64,000 nt of DNA, from positions 868,001-932,000 of the forward strand of contig NZ_CP122537.1 of assembly GCF_029853695.1 (NCBI RefSeq), read 5' to 3'. The stretch is from Jannaschia sp. GRR-S6-38. Lineage in GTDB: Bacteria; Pseudomonadota; Alphaproteobacteria; Rhodobacterales; Rhodobacteraceae. The notes below the pieces were generated by a model that saw only the letters and a list, made by a program, of their open reading frames with translations, was not told the DNA's origin and made no database searches. Below, in pieces: positions 25,646 through 34,531 of the stretch. Numbering within the stretch: position 1 is the stretch's first letter; every line of letters begins with the position of its first letter. The position numbers and the translations under genes were made by a program.

Positions 25646-27649
25646 TCAATTTCCCGCGCGCGTCAGGGCGTCGAGCACCAGCCGGTCGGTCAGCAGTTCC
25701 GGCAGCGCGATGCCCTGCGGCGCGCCCGGCCCGTAGACCGCATTGAAGGGGATGCCGAAGCGGTCGTGGTCGCGCAGGTAGTCCGAGATCACCGGGTCGG
25801 GCCGCGTCCAGTCGGCGCGCATCGCCACCGTCCGGTCGAGCGCCGCGGCCACGTCCGGATCGTCCAGAACCAGCCGCTTGTTGGCCTCGCAGGTCAGGCA
25901 CCAATCGGCGGTCACGTTGACGAACACCACCTCGCCCGCCGCGACTTCCGACGCGATGCGGGCGCGGTCGAAAACCTGCCACTGGCCCAGATCCACCGGC
26001 GCGAGCGGTGCGGGCGGCACCAGCACCGCCGCCGAAACCAGCGCCGCGATGCCCGTCAGCCCGACCGGCAGCGCCCGCTGCCGCAGCGCCAGCGCGGCCA
26101 AGAGCAGCAGGGCCAGCCCGCCGACGATCGCCGCCACGCGCAGCCCGGCCGCCCCCGCCAGCACCGACAGGAGCCACAGGACCGTCAACAGCAGAAGCCC
26201 GCCCAGAACCGCCCGCACCGTGCCCATCCAGGCCCCCGGACGCGGCAGCCGGCGCACCAGGCCCGGCCGCGCCGCGACGGCCAGGAACGGCAGGGCCAGC
26301 CCCGCCCCCATCGCCGCGAAGATCGCCACCACCTGCGCGGGCCCAGAGGTCAGCGCGTAGGTGATCGCCGTGCCGATGAAGGGCGCCGAGCAAGGCGTCG
26401 CCATCAGCGCCGCGAAGGCCCCCGTCGCAAAATCGCCGCCCCAGCCGCCGCGGGACTCGACCCGGCCCATCTCGGTCAGCGTGGCCTGACCCAGCCGCAG
26501 CTCGAAGAAGCCGAACATCGAGGCCGCGAAGAGCACCATCAGGCCGATCACCACGGCCAGGAAGGCGGGCTGCTGGAACTGAATGCCCCAGCCCACCGCG
26601 ACGCCCGCCGCCTGCAGCCCGATCACCACGCCCGCCAGCGCGAGGAAGAAGGCCAGCACCCCCGCCGCCGAGGCGAGGAAGCCCGCCCGCACCCGCGCCA
26701 ATCCACGATCGCGCGCCTGCAGCGCCGAGGCCAGCTTGATCGACAGGACCGGCAGAACGCAGGGCATGACGTTCAGGATGAGCCCGCCCAGCACCGCGAT
26801 CAGCATCATCCACAGAAGACCCGCCGCCGGCTGCGGCGGCGCGGGCGGCGTGGCGGCGAACTCCGCGGGCAGGGTCGCGGCGCGGTCGCCGTCGGTCACC
26901 GTCAGACTGAGCGGTCCCTCGCCCGCGCCCTGCACCGGCAGCCGCGCCCAGAGCGAGCGGCCGCCATCCGACAGCCGCGTCTCGGGCGCGCCGAAGCTGG
27001 CATAGGGCCCGTGCTCGGGGAAGATGTCGGGATCGGTGAAGGGCGTGTCCGAGCGGGCCGCGACGGTCAGCGCATCCTCGTCGAGATGGACCGATTGCAG
27101 CGCGATGCCGGTCTCCGCCCCGCCCGGCACCCGCGCCACCCAGTCCGACAGCAGCGCGGCCGAGGTCGCGTCCACGCCCCCGCCCGGCGGCAGGTCGAGC
27201 GACAGGGCCAGCGTCTCGGGGACGCAGATCTCGGCGCAGAGCAGCAGGTTCGCCGTCAGGTCCAGCCGCACGGGCGCGTCCGGATCGCTCACCCGGATCG
27301 TCAGCGGGAAGACGACCTCCTCGCCATAGCCGAAATTCTGGATCTCGAAAGCCACGAAGCGCTCGGGCGCGGGATAGGCCAGCTCGACCCCCGCCACGTT
27401 CTCGGAGGCCGACCAATCCAGGTCCGGCGGCAGCCCGACCTCGCCGGGGCTGCGCCAATAGGTCTTCCAGCCCTCCGCCAGATCGAGCGCCAGCCCGGCC
27501 GACAGGAGCCGTCCCGACACCCCGTCCGAGGCCGTCACCAGCCGGCCCGTCACCGCGTTGCCCTCGGCGGGCGGCGAGACGGCGGCCATGGCGGGCGTGC
27601 CCAGGAGCGCGAGCAGGAGAAGAGCGAGGCGTATCATCCCCTTCGACAT
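25646..27649 (-). CDS. Thiol:disulfide interchange protein, DsbD/ScsB family
   Basis: This membrane protein moves electrons from cytoplasmic thioredoxin to periplasmic thiol proteins. The 667-residue order is signal peptide (MIRLALLLLALLGTPAMA), a periplasmic beta domain with the pair in LLLCAEICVPETL, eight or so membrane helices (residues ~290-540) with a Pro-Cys pair in LNVMPCVLPVLS and TPCSAPFIG, and a C-terminal thioredoxin domain with VTADWCLTCEANK (Cys584, Cys587). The N-terminal LLLCAEICVPE pattern resembles ScsB (copper-tolerance) more than classical DsbD. It is divergent from a DsbA/ScsC-like gene. An alternative start is the Met four codons on. Confidence 0.92.
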   Translation of the reverse strand: MSKGMIRLALLLLALLGTPAMAAVSPPAEGNAVTGRLVTASDGVSGRLLSAGLALDLAEGWKTYWRSPGEVGLPPDLDWSASENVAGVELAYPAPERFVAFEIQNFGYGEEVVFPLTIRVSDPDAPVRLDLTANLLLCAEICVPETLALSLDLPPGGGVDATSAALLSDWVARVPGGAETGIALQSVHLDEDALTVAARSDTPFTDPDIFPEHGPYASFGAPETRLSDGGRSLWARLPVQGAGEGPLSLTVTDGDRAATLPAEFAATPPAPPQPAAGLLWMMLIAVLGGLILNVMPCVLPVLSIKLASALQARDRGLARVRAGFLASAAGVLAFFLALAGVVIGLQAAGVAVGWGIQFQQPAFLAVVIGLMVLFAASMFGFFELRLGQATLTEMGRVESRGGWGGDFATGAFAALMATPCSAPFIGTAITYALTSGPAQVVAIFAAMGAGLALPFLAVAARPGLVRRLPRPGAWMGTVRAVLGGLLLLTVLWLLSVLAGAAGLRVAAIVGGLALLLLAALALRQRALPVGLTGIAALVSAAVLVPPAPLAPVDLGQWQVFDRARIASEVAAGEVVFVNVTADWCLTCEANKRLVLDDPDVAAALDRTVAMRADWTRPDPVISDYLRDHDRFGIPFNAVYGPGAPQGIALPELLTDRLVLDALTRAGN

Positions 27650-27778
27650 AGGCCAGCCCGGGGGCGGGTGCGACAGGAAGCGGCCCGCCGATGACGGGAA
27701 CGTGACCCGGCGCCGCACTTGCACGCCGCGCCCCCGCGCGTCACGCTGCGGAACCAAACGACCCCCCGGAGAATGCCC

Positions 27779-28507
27779 ATGCGCCCCACCGCCTTCCTCG
27801 CGGCCACTGCCCTCGGCCTGACGCTCGCCCTGCCCGCCACCGCGCAGGAGCGCAGCGACGCGGAGATCAAGGCGCTGGTTCTGGAAGCGATCCGCGAAAA
27901 TCCCGAGATCGTGATGGAGGCTGTCGGCATTCTGCAGGCGCGCGACGAAGCGGCCGCCCGCGCCGAGGCGCAGGCCGCGCTCGATGCCGGGCGCCCCGCG
28001 CTGGAGGACGATCCCAACGCGCCTGTCCTGGGCAATCCCGAGGGCGACGTCACCGTGGTCGAGTTCTTCGACTACAACTGCCCCTATTGCCGTCGCGCGG
28101 GCGACGAGCTGGCGCAGCTCATCGAAGGCGACGGCAAGGTCCGCGTGGTGATGCGCGAATGGCCGATCCTGGGCGACGGCTCGGTCTTTGCGGCGCGCGC
28201 CGCGCTCGCCGCGCGCCAGCAGGACGCCTATGCCGCGATGCACGAGGCGATGATGGCTGCGGAGGGCCGGCTCGACGAGACCTCGGTGATGGCTCTGGCC
28301 GCCGAGCTCGGCCTCGACACCGACCGGCTGCGCGCCGACATGGACGCGCCCGAGGTGCAGGCCCATATCGACGACTCGATGGAGCTCGCGCAATCGTTGG
28401 GCTTTTCGGGCACGCCCAGCTTCGTGATCGGCGACATGACGGCGCCGGGCCTCGTCGAGGCCGAGCAGATGCAGGAAATGGTCGAGGCCGCGCGCGAGGG
28501 CGGCTGA
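27779..28507 (+). CDS. DsbA-family periplasmic thiol oxidoreductase (ScsC/Com1-like)
   Basis: A 242-residue exported thioredoxin-fold protein. A signal peptide (to about Ala22, LPATAQ) is followed by an N-terminal helical segment SDAEIKALVLEAIRENPEIV that in ScsC-type proteins drives oligomerisation, then the active site FFDYNCPYCRRAG (Cys101, Cys104) and the cis-Pro loop GFSGTPSFVIGD. It is likely a disulfide isomerase or reductase kept reduced by the divergent DsbD/ScsB protein. The ATG at 27779 has GGAG at 7-nt spacing, better than the in-frame ATG two codons upstream. Confidence 0.92.
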   Translation: MRPTAFLAATALGLTLALPATAQERSDAEIKALVLEAIRENPEIVMEAVGILQARDEAAARAEAQAALDAGRPALEDDPNAPVLGNPEGDVTVVEFFDYNCPYCRRAGDELAQLIEGDGKVRVVMREWPILGDGSVFAARAALAARQQDAYAAMHEAMMAAEGRLDETSVMALAAELGLDTDRLRADMDAPEVQAHIDDSMELAQSLGFSGTPSFVIGDMTAPGLVEAEQMQEMVEAAREGG

Positions 28508-28523
28508 GGCCAGCGCCGGCCGT

Positions 28524-28937
28524 TCAGTCCGGAAGGCTCACCGGCACCATCGTGCCCAGCGCCGTGGCGACATGCGCCCCGTCCGCCCCGTGCACGTCGG
28601 CGGCCACCGCGATCAGGCGGCGGCCCGGCCGGATCACCCGGCCCTCGGCCACCAGGAGCCCCCGCGCCGGCGCCAGCAGCGAGATGCGGAATTCCGAGGT
28701 CACGACCTCGAACCCGTCCTCCAACACCGACAGCGCGGCGTAGCCCGCCGCCGAGTCGGCCAGCGCGAAGGTCAGCCCGGCATGGCCCGCGCCGTGCTGC
28801 TGGCTGCTGGCCTCGGTCACCGCGGCGGCGATGCGGACGACCCCCGCGCCCACATGCTCCAGCCGCGCGTCCAGCGTGCGCATCAGCCCCTGCCGCGCGA
28901 AGCTCTCGGCGATGCGGTCGCGCGCGGCGTCGCTCAC
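28524..28937 (-). CDS. PaaI-family thioesterase
   Basis: A 137-residue hotdog-fold thioesterase. The family pattern appears as QQHGAGHAGLTFALADSAAG (His-Gly turn before the long helix), then VTSEFRISLLAPARG and VIRPGRRLIAVAADV. It uses a GTG start whose sequence GTGA overlaps the stop codon of the next upstream thioesterase gene, so the two are coupled. The acyl-CoA substrate is unknown. Confidence 0.88.
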   Translation of the reverse strand: MSDAARDRIAESFARQGLMRTLDARLEHVGAGVVRIAAAVTEASSQQHGAGHAGLTFALADSAAGYAALSVLEDGFEVVTSEFRISLLAPARGLLVAEGRVIRPGRRLIAVAADVHGADGAHVATALGTMVPVSLPD

Positions 28938-29410
28938 GACGCTTCCATGATCAGGCAGGTGGTCGAGCCCGTGGCGTAGAGCTTGCCATCCGCGACCCCC
29001 CGGATCACGCCCTCGGCCACGCCGGTCGAGCGGCCGGCATGGGACACCGTGCCCACCGCCGCGATTTCGGTCCCGGGCGGGATCGGGCGGACGATATTCA
29101 CCTTGTATTCCAGCGTCGTGTAGAGACTGCCCTTCGGCACCCGGGTCATCACCGCGCAGGCCATGGCCGAGTCGAGAAGCGTGCCGTACCAGCCGCCATG
29201 CACCGTCCCCGCGGGGTTCGTGTGATCGGGCCCGGGCGCGCCGGCGAAGACGACGCGGCCCTCGGCGACCTCGGCGAGGCGATAGCCTATGACGCGCGCG
29301 ATGGGCGGCGGCGGCACGCGGCCCTCCAGCATGGCGCGCATGAAGGCGAGGCCCGACATCGACAGCATCGTCTCGCGCGGGGCGCGGTCGTCGGGATGTT
29401 GGGCGCGCAT
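28934..29410 (-). CDS. PaaI-family thioesterase
   Basis: A 158-residue hotdog-fold protein, paralogue of its downstream neighbour. Signature: NPAGTVHGGWYGTLLDSAMA on the central helix, then YKVNIVRPIPPGTEIAAVG. In-frame Met codons at residues 15 and 17 offer shorter starts, since the ATG at 29410 has no clear Shine-Dalgarno. It is coupled to the following thioesterase by a 4-bp overlap. The pair might act on different acyl-CoAs or form a mixed oligomer. Confidence 0.87.
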   Translation of the reverse strand: MRAQHPDDRAPRETMLSMSGLAFMRAMLEGRVPPPPIARVIGYRLAEVAEGRVVFAGAPGPDHTNPAGTVHGGWYGTLLDSAMACAVMTRVPKGSLYTTLEYKVNIVRPIPPGTEIAAVGTVSHAGRSTGVAEGVIRGVADGKLYATGSTTCLIMEAS

Positions 29411-29477
29411 GGACGGTCCGGGACGGTTGGCGGTCGCGTCGGACCCTAGCGGCCCGCCCGCCGGCGGGCCAGAGCCG

Positions 29478-30341
29478 TCAGGCGACCTGGCTCAGCGCCG
29501 GGCGCGCGACGCGGCCCAGCGCGGCGCAGACGTCGCGCGTCAGGTCAGGGCGGTTGAGCGTATAGAAATGCAGATGCTCGCAGCCTTCGCAGACCAGCGT
29601 GTCGCAGAGCTCGGCGGCCTGCGCGATGGCCAGAAGTTCGGCGCGGTCGTCGCGGATCGCGGTCTCGAAGGCCTGCGCCAGCTCGGCCGGGATCGTCGCG
29701 CCACAGGCAGCGGCGAATTTCGCGGCCTTGGGGAAATCCTCGATCGGCAGGATGCCCGGCAGGATCGGCTGCGTGATGCCCGCGGCGGCACAGCGGTCGC
29801 GGAAGCGCAGGAACACCTCGGGGTCGAAGAAGAATTGGGTGATCGCCTCGGAGGCGCCGGCCTCGAACTTGGCGCGCAGCCAGTCGATATCGGCATCGGG
29901 CGACACCGCCTCGGGATGCGCCTCCGGATAGGCGCCGACGCGGATGGTGAAGCCCTCGTCGGCCAGCGCGCCGACCAGCTCGACCGAGTTGGCGAAGCCT
30001 TCGGGATGCGCGCGGAAGCCGTCGGCGCCGTTGGGCGGGTCGCCCCGCAGCGCGACGATGTCCGACACCCCCGCCTTGCGGAAGCCGCGCGCGACCTCCA
30101 GCGTTTCGGCGCGGCTGGCATCGACGCAGGTCAGGTGGCCGGCCACGCGCAGGTCGAACTCCTTGCCGATGGTCGCCACCGCCTCGCGCGTCAGCTCGCG
30201 CGTGGTGCCGCCGGCGCCGTAGGTCACGCTGACCCATTCGGGGCGCAGGGGCTCCAGCACGCGGACGGTCTCCCACAGGCGGAAGCTGCCCTGAAGCGAC
30301 TTGGGCGGGAAGAACTCGAACGAAACGGCGGGCGTGGTCAT
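29478..30341 (-). CDS. metF: 5,10-methylenetetrahydrofolate reductase
   Basis: MetF reduces methylene-THF to methyl-THF for methionine synthesis, with FAD. The 287-residue TIM-barrel protein starts with SFEFFPPKS, has WVSVTYGAGGTTRELTRE, HLTCVDASR, IVALRGDPPNG and ITQFFFDPEVFLRF, all family signatures including the FAD-binding and folate residues. It is transcribed away from the metR-type regulator across a ~100-bp control region with a MetR-like site. The methyl-folate pathway also connects with the nearby gcv genes, which feed methylene-THF. Confidence 0.96.
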   Translation of the reverse strand: MTTPAVSFEFFPPKSLQGSFRLWETVRVLEPLRPEWVSVTYGAGGTTRELTREAVATIGKEFDLRVAGHLTCVDASRAETLEVARGFRKAGVSDIVALRGDPPNGADGFRAHPEGFANSVELVGALADEGFTIRVGAYPEAHPEAVSPDADIDWLRAKFEAGASEAITQFFFDPEVFLRFRDRCAAAGITQPILPGILPIEDFPKAAKFAAACGATIPAELAQAFETAIRDDRAELLAIAQAAELCDTLVCEGCEHLHFYTLNRPDLTRDVCAALGRVARPALSQVA

Positions 30342-30386
30342 GGCGGGATCCTCTGGCTGGGGCCCTTGTGCCGCGAACCGGACTTG

Positions 30387-30399
30387 TGAGACAGGCTCA
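30387..30399. promoter_or_regulatory. Probable MetR-binding site in metF-metR divergent promoter
   Basis: TGAGACAGGCTCA is a TGAG-N5-CTCA dyad with the T-N11-A spacing of LysR-type sites and resembles the MetR consensus TGAA-N5-TTCA. It lies between metF and metR, where autoregulation and metF activation would be exerted. Confidence 0.55.
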
Positions 30400-30440
30400 T
30401 AATCCTCAAGTTCGATATGAGTTCCACCACAGGGCCCACC

Positions 30441-31370
30441 ATGAAGCTGCATCTCGAATTCCGTCACCTGCGCACGATCCGGGCGATCCACGAATGCGGC
30501 GGCCTGGCCCGCGCGGCGGAGCGTCTGAACATCACGCAATCGGCGCTCAGCCACCAGGTGAAGAACCTCGAGGCGCAGATCGGGGTCGAGCTCTTCGTGC
30601 GCCGCTCCAAGCCGATGACGCTGTCGGCGGCGGGCCAGCGGCTCCTGCGCCTGGCCGAGCAGGTCCTGCCGCAGATCGAGGCGGTCGAGCAGGATTTCGC
30701 GGGGCTGAAATCCGGCAAGGCCGGGCGGCTGCATATCGCCATCGAATGCCATGCCTGTTTCGAATGGCTGTTCCCGGTGCTCGAGCAATTTCGCCGCACC
30801 TGGCCCGAGGTCGATGTCGACATCCGCCCCGGCCTGCAATTCCAGGCCTTGCCCGCGCTGGAGCGCGAGGAGGTCGACCTCGTCGTCTCCTCCGATCCCG
30901 AGACGATCCCGGGCGTCGAATTCGCGCCGCTCTTCGATTACGAGCCGGTCTTCCTCGCCTCCGCCGCGCATCCGCTGGCCGCCAAGCCCTTCGTCGAGGC
31001 GGGCGATTTCGCCGACGAGACGCTCATCACCTACCCGGTCGAGCGCGCGCGGCTCGACGTGTTCAGCCAGCTTCTCATGCCCGCGGGGGTCGAGCCGGCC
31101 GCGATCCGGCAGGTCGAGCTGACGGCGGTGATCCTGCTGCTGGTCGCCTCCAATCGCGGGGTCGCGGTCCTGCCCGACTGGGTGGTGCGCGAGGTGCGCT
31201 ACAATTCCGATTACGTGACCCGGCCGCTGACCGAGACCGGCCTGACCCGCCGTCTCTATGCCGCCGTGCGCGAGACGGATGCGACCAAGCCCTACATGGC
31301 CCATGTCCTGCGGCTGATGCGGACCGAGCCGCTGAAGCTGCAACGCGCGGGCGCGGCGGCCCCGGCCTGA
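30441..31370 (+). CDS. metR: LysR-type regulator MetR
   Basis: A 309-residue LysR-family regulator that in relatives uses homocysteine to control methionine genes. The N-terminal helix-turn-helix is RAIHECGGLARAAERLNITQ followed by SALSHQVKNLEAQIG; the ligand domain has the MetR-type IAIECHACFEWLFPVLEQFR and VVSSDPETIPGVEF. The start at 30441 (MKLHLEFRHLRTI) fits the family; an in-frame ATG at 30417 would add eight residues and lies close to the putative operator. It is divergent from metF, the classic arrangement. Confidence 0.9.
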   Translation: MKLHLEFRHLRTIRAIHECGGLARAAERLNITQSALSHQVKNLEAQIGVELFVRRSKPMTLSAAGQRLLRLAEQVLPQIEAVEQDFAGLKSGKAGRLHIAIECHACFEWLFPVLEQFRRTWPEVDVDIRPGLQFQALPALEREEVDLVVSSDPETIPGVEFAPLFDYEPVFLASAAHPLAAKPFVEAGDFADETLITYPVERARLDVFSQLLMPAGVEPAAIRQVELTAVILLLVASNRGVAVLPDWVVREVRYNSDYVTRPLTETGLTRRLYAAVRETDATKPYMAHVLRLMRTEPLKLQRAGAAAPA

Positions 31371-31397
31371 GCCGCGGCGCGCGCCTGCGCCCCCGGC

Positions 31398-32360
31398 TCA
31401 GAACCCCGGCGGCGCGTCCATCAGGCCCAGCGCTCGGAACGAGGCTTCGCTGGTCTTGCCGATGATCATGTGATCGTGAATCACGATGTCGAGCGCGCCA
31501 CAGGCCATGGCGACCCGGGCGGTCATCTCGATATCGGCCTCCGACGGGGTGGGATCGCCCGAGGGGTGGTTGTGGATCAAGAGCAGCGCGCTGGCGGACA
31601 GTTCCAGCGCCCGGCGCGCGATCTCGCGCGGGTAGACCGGGACGTGATCGATCGTCCCCTCACCCTGCGCCTCGTCGGCGATCACGACGTTCTTGCGGTC
31701 GAGAAATAGCACGCGGAACTGCTCGGTCTCGCGATGGGCCATCGTTGTGCGGCAATAGGTGACGACATCCTGCCAGGACGACATCACGCAGCGGTCCAGA
31801 ACTCGCGCCTGGCCCATGCGATGGGCGAAGGCTTCGGCGATGCGCAGTTGCAGGAACACCCGGGGCGTCGCGCCCTCGACCCGCAGCAGGTTCGCCTCCG
31901 AGGCGGCGACGACGCCGTTCAGGTCTCCGAACCGGGCCAGCAGCCGCTTGGCCAGAGGCTTCACGTCGATCCGCGGGATGGCGTTGAAGAGCAAGAGCTC
32001 CAGCAGCTCGTATTCCGGCATCGGCGCGTGCCCGCCCTGCAGGAAACGCTCCCGCAGCCGCTCGCGGTGGCCCCAGTAATGCGGCCGCACCGTGCCGTCG
32101 GCCTGCCGCACCATGCCGCCGCCCGCGGCCTGCGAGGGGTGGAGCCGCCCGGTGGCCCGGCCGCGCGGCTGCGCGGCGGGAACCGTGGGGGTGCCGGGGG
32201 GCGGCAGGCGCGCCTCCAGATCCGACAGGCCCGCGGCGGCCGCCTCACCGAACCCCGCGGGGGCGGCGGGCGCGGGCGGGGCGTAGACCGGGATCTCGGG
32301 CTCGCCGCGCAGGTCGCGCACGCGGTCGGGCAGCCAGCGCGTCAGGTTGGTCAGCTTCAT
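31398..32360 (-). CDS. radC: RadC-family JAMM-domain protein
   Basis: A 320-residue RadC/YeeS-type protein. After an Ala/Pro-rich, probably disordered N-terminus (~110 residues, longer than usual) come the UPF0758 helical region HYWGHRERLRERFLQGGHAP and helix-hairpin-helix-like NGVVAASEANLLRVEG, then the JAMM metal site IHNHPSGDPTPSEAD (His263, His265, Asp276) and IHDHMIIG. The metal ligands are intact. RadC's role is not established; a DNA-repair role was withdrawn. It is divergent from suhB. Confidence 0.92.
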   Translation of the reverse strand: MKLTNLTRWLPDRVRDLRGEPEIPVYAPPAPAAPAGFGEAAAAGLSDLEARLPPPGTPTVPAAQPRGRATGRLHPSQAAGGGMVRQADGTVRPHYWGHRERLRERFLQGGHAPMPEYELLELLLFNAIPRIDVKPLAKRLLARFGDLNGVVAASEANLLRVEGATPRVFLQLRIAEAFAHRMGQARVLDRCVMSSWQDVVTYCRTTMAHRETEQFRVLFLDRKNVVIADEAQGEGTIDHVPVYPREIARRALELSASALLLIHNHPSGDPTPSEADIEMTARVAMACGALDIVIHDHMIIGKTSEASFRALGLMDAPPGF

Positions 32361-32450
32361 GCCGGGCGCCCCCCATCGCGACGTTCCCCGGGGACGCTAG
32401 GGCGCGAAGGGTAAACGCGGCGTTAACGATGAACCGCCCCGCCGGAGCGC

Positions 32451-32470
32451 CCGGGGGGCTGGTCCCCCGG
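32451..32470. repeat. Hairpin CCGGGGG/CCCCCGG before suhB
   Basis: Seven-bp perfect arms with a 6-nt loop (GCTGGT) in the radC-suhB gap. The stem and loop resemble the hairpin part of the dispersed repeats at 35493-35536 and 48984-49027, but the conserved tail is missing. Confidence 0.5.
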
Positions 32471-32517
32471 CACGCCTTCGGCTAGACGCGCCGCCTGACC
32501 GAACCCGGAGCCCCGTG

Positions 32518-33312
32518 ATGCAAGGCAGCGCCAACCTCAACGTGATGATCAAGGCCGCGCGCAAGGCGGGCCGCAGCCTCGTCAAGGATTTCCGCGAGGT
32601 CGAGAACCTGCAAGTCGGCCGCAAGGGCCCGGGCGATTTCGTCAGCCGCGCCGATCACGCCGCCGAGCAGATCATCCGCGACGAACTGATGGGCGCGCGG
32701 CCCAATTACGGCTGGCTGGGCGAGGAATCCGAGCCCGTAGAGGGCAAGGACCCGACCCGCCGCTGGATCGTCGATCCGCTCGACGGCACCACGAACTACC
32801 TGCACGGCATGCCGCATTGGGCGGTCTCGATCGCGCTCGAACACAAGGGCGAGGTGGTCTCGGGCGTTATCTACGATCCCGCCAAGGACGAGCTCTTCTG
32901 GGCCGAGAAGGGCGCCGGCGCCTGGCTCGACGGCAAGCAGCGGCTGCGCGCCTCGGGGCGGACCGCGATGATCGAGACGATCTACGCCACGGGCCTGCCC
33001 TTCGCGGCCAACAAGTACCTGCCGGCCTCGCTGAAGGACCTGGGCAAGCTCCTGCCCGCCTGCGCCGGCGTGCGCCGCTGGGGCGCGGCCTCGCTCGATC
33101 TCGCCTATGTCGCCGCCGGCCGCTACGACGGCTATTGGGAGCGCGGGCTGCAGCCCTGGGACCTGGCCGCGGGCATTCTGATCGTGCGCGAGGCGGGCGC
33201 GCTCTGCGAGCCGATCCGCGACGGCCAGAACATCCTCGCCGACGGGCATGTGATCGCCGGATCGGCCGCGATCTTCGACAAGTTCGCAGCGGTCATCCGC
33301 AGCGCCGACTGA
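32518..33312 (+). CDS. suhB: Inositol monophosphatase family protein (SuhB-like)
   Basis: A 264-residue Mg-dependent phosphatase. All family metal sites are seen: GWLGEESEPV, WIVDPLDGTTNYLHG and QPWDLAAGILIVREAGA. It dephosphorylates inositol phosphates and possibly related sugar phosphates; in E. coli SuhB also joins rRNA antitermination complexes with NusB, whose gene is elsewhere in this window. An overlapping GTG lies one codon earlier; the ATG at 32518 has GGAG at 7-nt spacing and is preferred. It is convergent with the phosphotransferase gene. Confidence 0.93.
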   Translation: MQGSANLNVMIKAARKAGRSLVKDFREVENLQVGRKGPGDFVSRADHAAEQIIRDELMGARPNYGWLGEESEPVEGKDPTRRWIVDPLDGTTNYLHGMPHWAVSIALEHKGEVVSGVIYDPAKDELFWAEKGAGAWLDGKQRLRASGRTAMIETIYATGLPFAANKYLPASLKDLGKLLPACAGVRRWGAASLDLAYVAAGRYDGYWERGLQPWDLAAGILIVREAGALCEPIRDGQNILADGHVIAGSAAIFDKFAAVIRSAD

Positions 33313-33358
33313 CCCCTTCGAGCGCCCCGATCCGCGTCGGGCGCGCGCGCGGGCCGCG

Positions 33359-34429
33359 CTAGCCCGATCCCTCCGCGCCCGGGCGGTCGGTCCCGCCCTC
33401 CAGCGCCAGGATCGCCGCGCCCGCCGCCGCGAACCAGTCCGACAGCCCGCCCAGCAGCGGGTCCGCGGCCGCCATCTCGGCCATTCGCGCCGCGGTCCGC
33501 TCGACCACCTCGGGGACGTTGCCCATCCGGTCGAGCCGCAGCGCGTCCTCGGCCGCGGCCCAGCCGCGCTTCTGCACCCGCCGGCGGATGCGGTGCAGCC
33601 GGTCCGCCGCGATCAGCAGCGCCATCCGCCGCGCCAGGAGCCGCGGTGCGGGATCGGGCAGCGCCGCCTCCAGCAGCGCGTCCGAGGCCGCAGCATCCGG
33701 CATCCACCAGTCATCGGCCAGCAGCCAACCCAGATCCTCGACCCCGCCGCGGCGGCCGAACATGTCCCAGTCGAACCAGACCACCCGGCCCTCGGGCGTC
33801 AGCGCCGCGTTGGCCAGCCGCGCGTCCCAGCGGGTGAAACCCTCAGGCGGCACGGTGATCGCCTGCTCCACCGCCTCGGCATCCATGGCGGGCGGCGCGA
33901 TGCCCAGGTCGCCCGACAGAAAGAAGCTGCGCGACACGAATTCCTCGGTCCAGCCGGGCAGCGTGCCCACGGCCGGCAGGCTGCCCAGCACCTTAGGCCG
34001 CCGCGCGATCGCCGCGCGGCAGGCCTTCAGCGCGTCCATCGCCGCCCGCGCCAGCCGGGCCCGGGTCTCGGCATCGGGGGCCGCGTGCATGGCGCGGCTC
34101 ACGCGGGCCTGGCCCAGATCCTGCTGCAGCAGCAGCCCGTGCTTGAACCCCAGCGGTTTCGGCACCGGCGCGCCCTCGGCGGACAGGACCCCGAGCAGCA
34201 GCGCCTCGACCGAGGCGCGCCCGGCGCTCGACCGCAGCGTGGCGATGACGCTGCGCCCGTCTTCGAGGCGCACGCGGACCGAGTCGCGCCCCTTGCCGCC
34301 GGGGGCCGTCACCTCGGCCACGGCTTGTCCGGTGATGTCGCGGGTCGCGGCGCGCAACCAGCCGAGCGATCCCCTCGGATGCTGGTCGAGCTCTGCGCTG
34401 GTCGGGGTGTCGGTGGTCAAGTCTCTCAT
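33359..34429 (-). CDS. Phosphotransferase (APH/choline kinase-like family)
   Basis: A 356-residue kinase-like protein. The catalytic loop reads RWDARLANAALTPEG, keeping Asp and Asn of the HxDxxxxN motif but with Arg for His, and the metal-binding Asp follows in VVWFDWDMFGRRG. N-terminal strands include VRVRLEDGRSVIATLR, and GVLSAEGAPVPKPLGF corresponds to the ATP-lobe helix and hinge. The substrate is unknown; the name aminoglycoside phosphotransferase would be misleading. It is divergent from deoC (102 bp) and convergent with suhB. Confidence 0.83.
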   Translation of the reverse strand: MRDLTTDTPTSAELDQHPRGSLGWLRAATRDITGQAVAEVTAPGGKGRDSVRVRLEDGRSVIATLRSSAGRASVEALLLGVLSAEGAPVPKPLGFKHGLLLQQDLGQARVSRAMHAAPDAETRARLARAAMDALKACRAAIARRPKVLGSLPAVGTLPGWTEEFVSRSFFLSGDLGIAPPAMDAEAVEQAITVPPEGFTRWDARLANAALTPEGRVVWFDWDMFGRRGGVEDLGWLLADDWWMPDAAASDALLEAALPDPAPRLLARRMALLIAADRLHRIRRRVQKRGWAAAEDALRLDRMGNVPEVVERTAARMAEMAAADPLLGGLSDWFAAAGAAILALEGGTDRPGAEGSG

Positions 34430-34531
34430 CCCCCGGAACGCGGAAGGGCCCCCGAGCGCCGCGCCGTCATGGTTGCATCCACCCCGACCCCATGCAACGT
34501 CTTTCGCCGCATTCAGCCGGACCGCGCCGCC

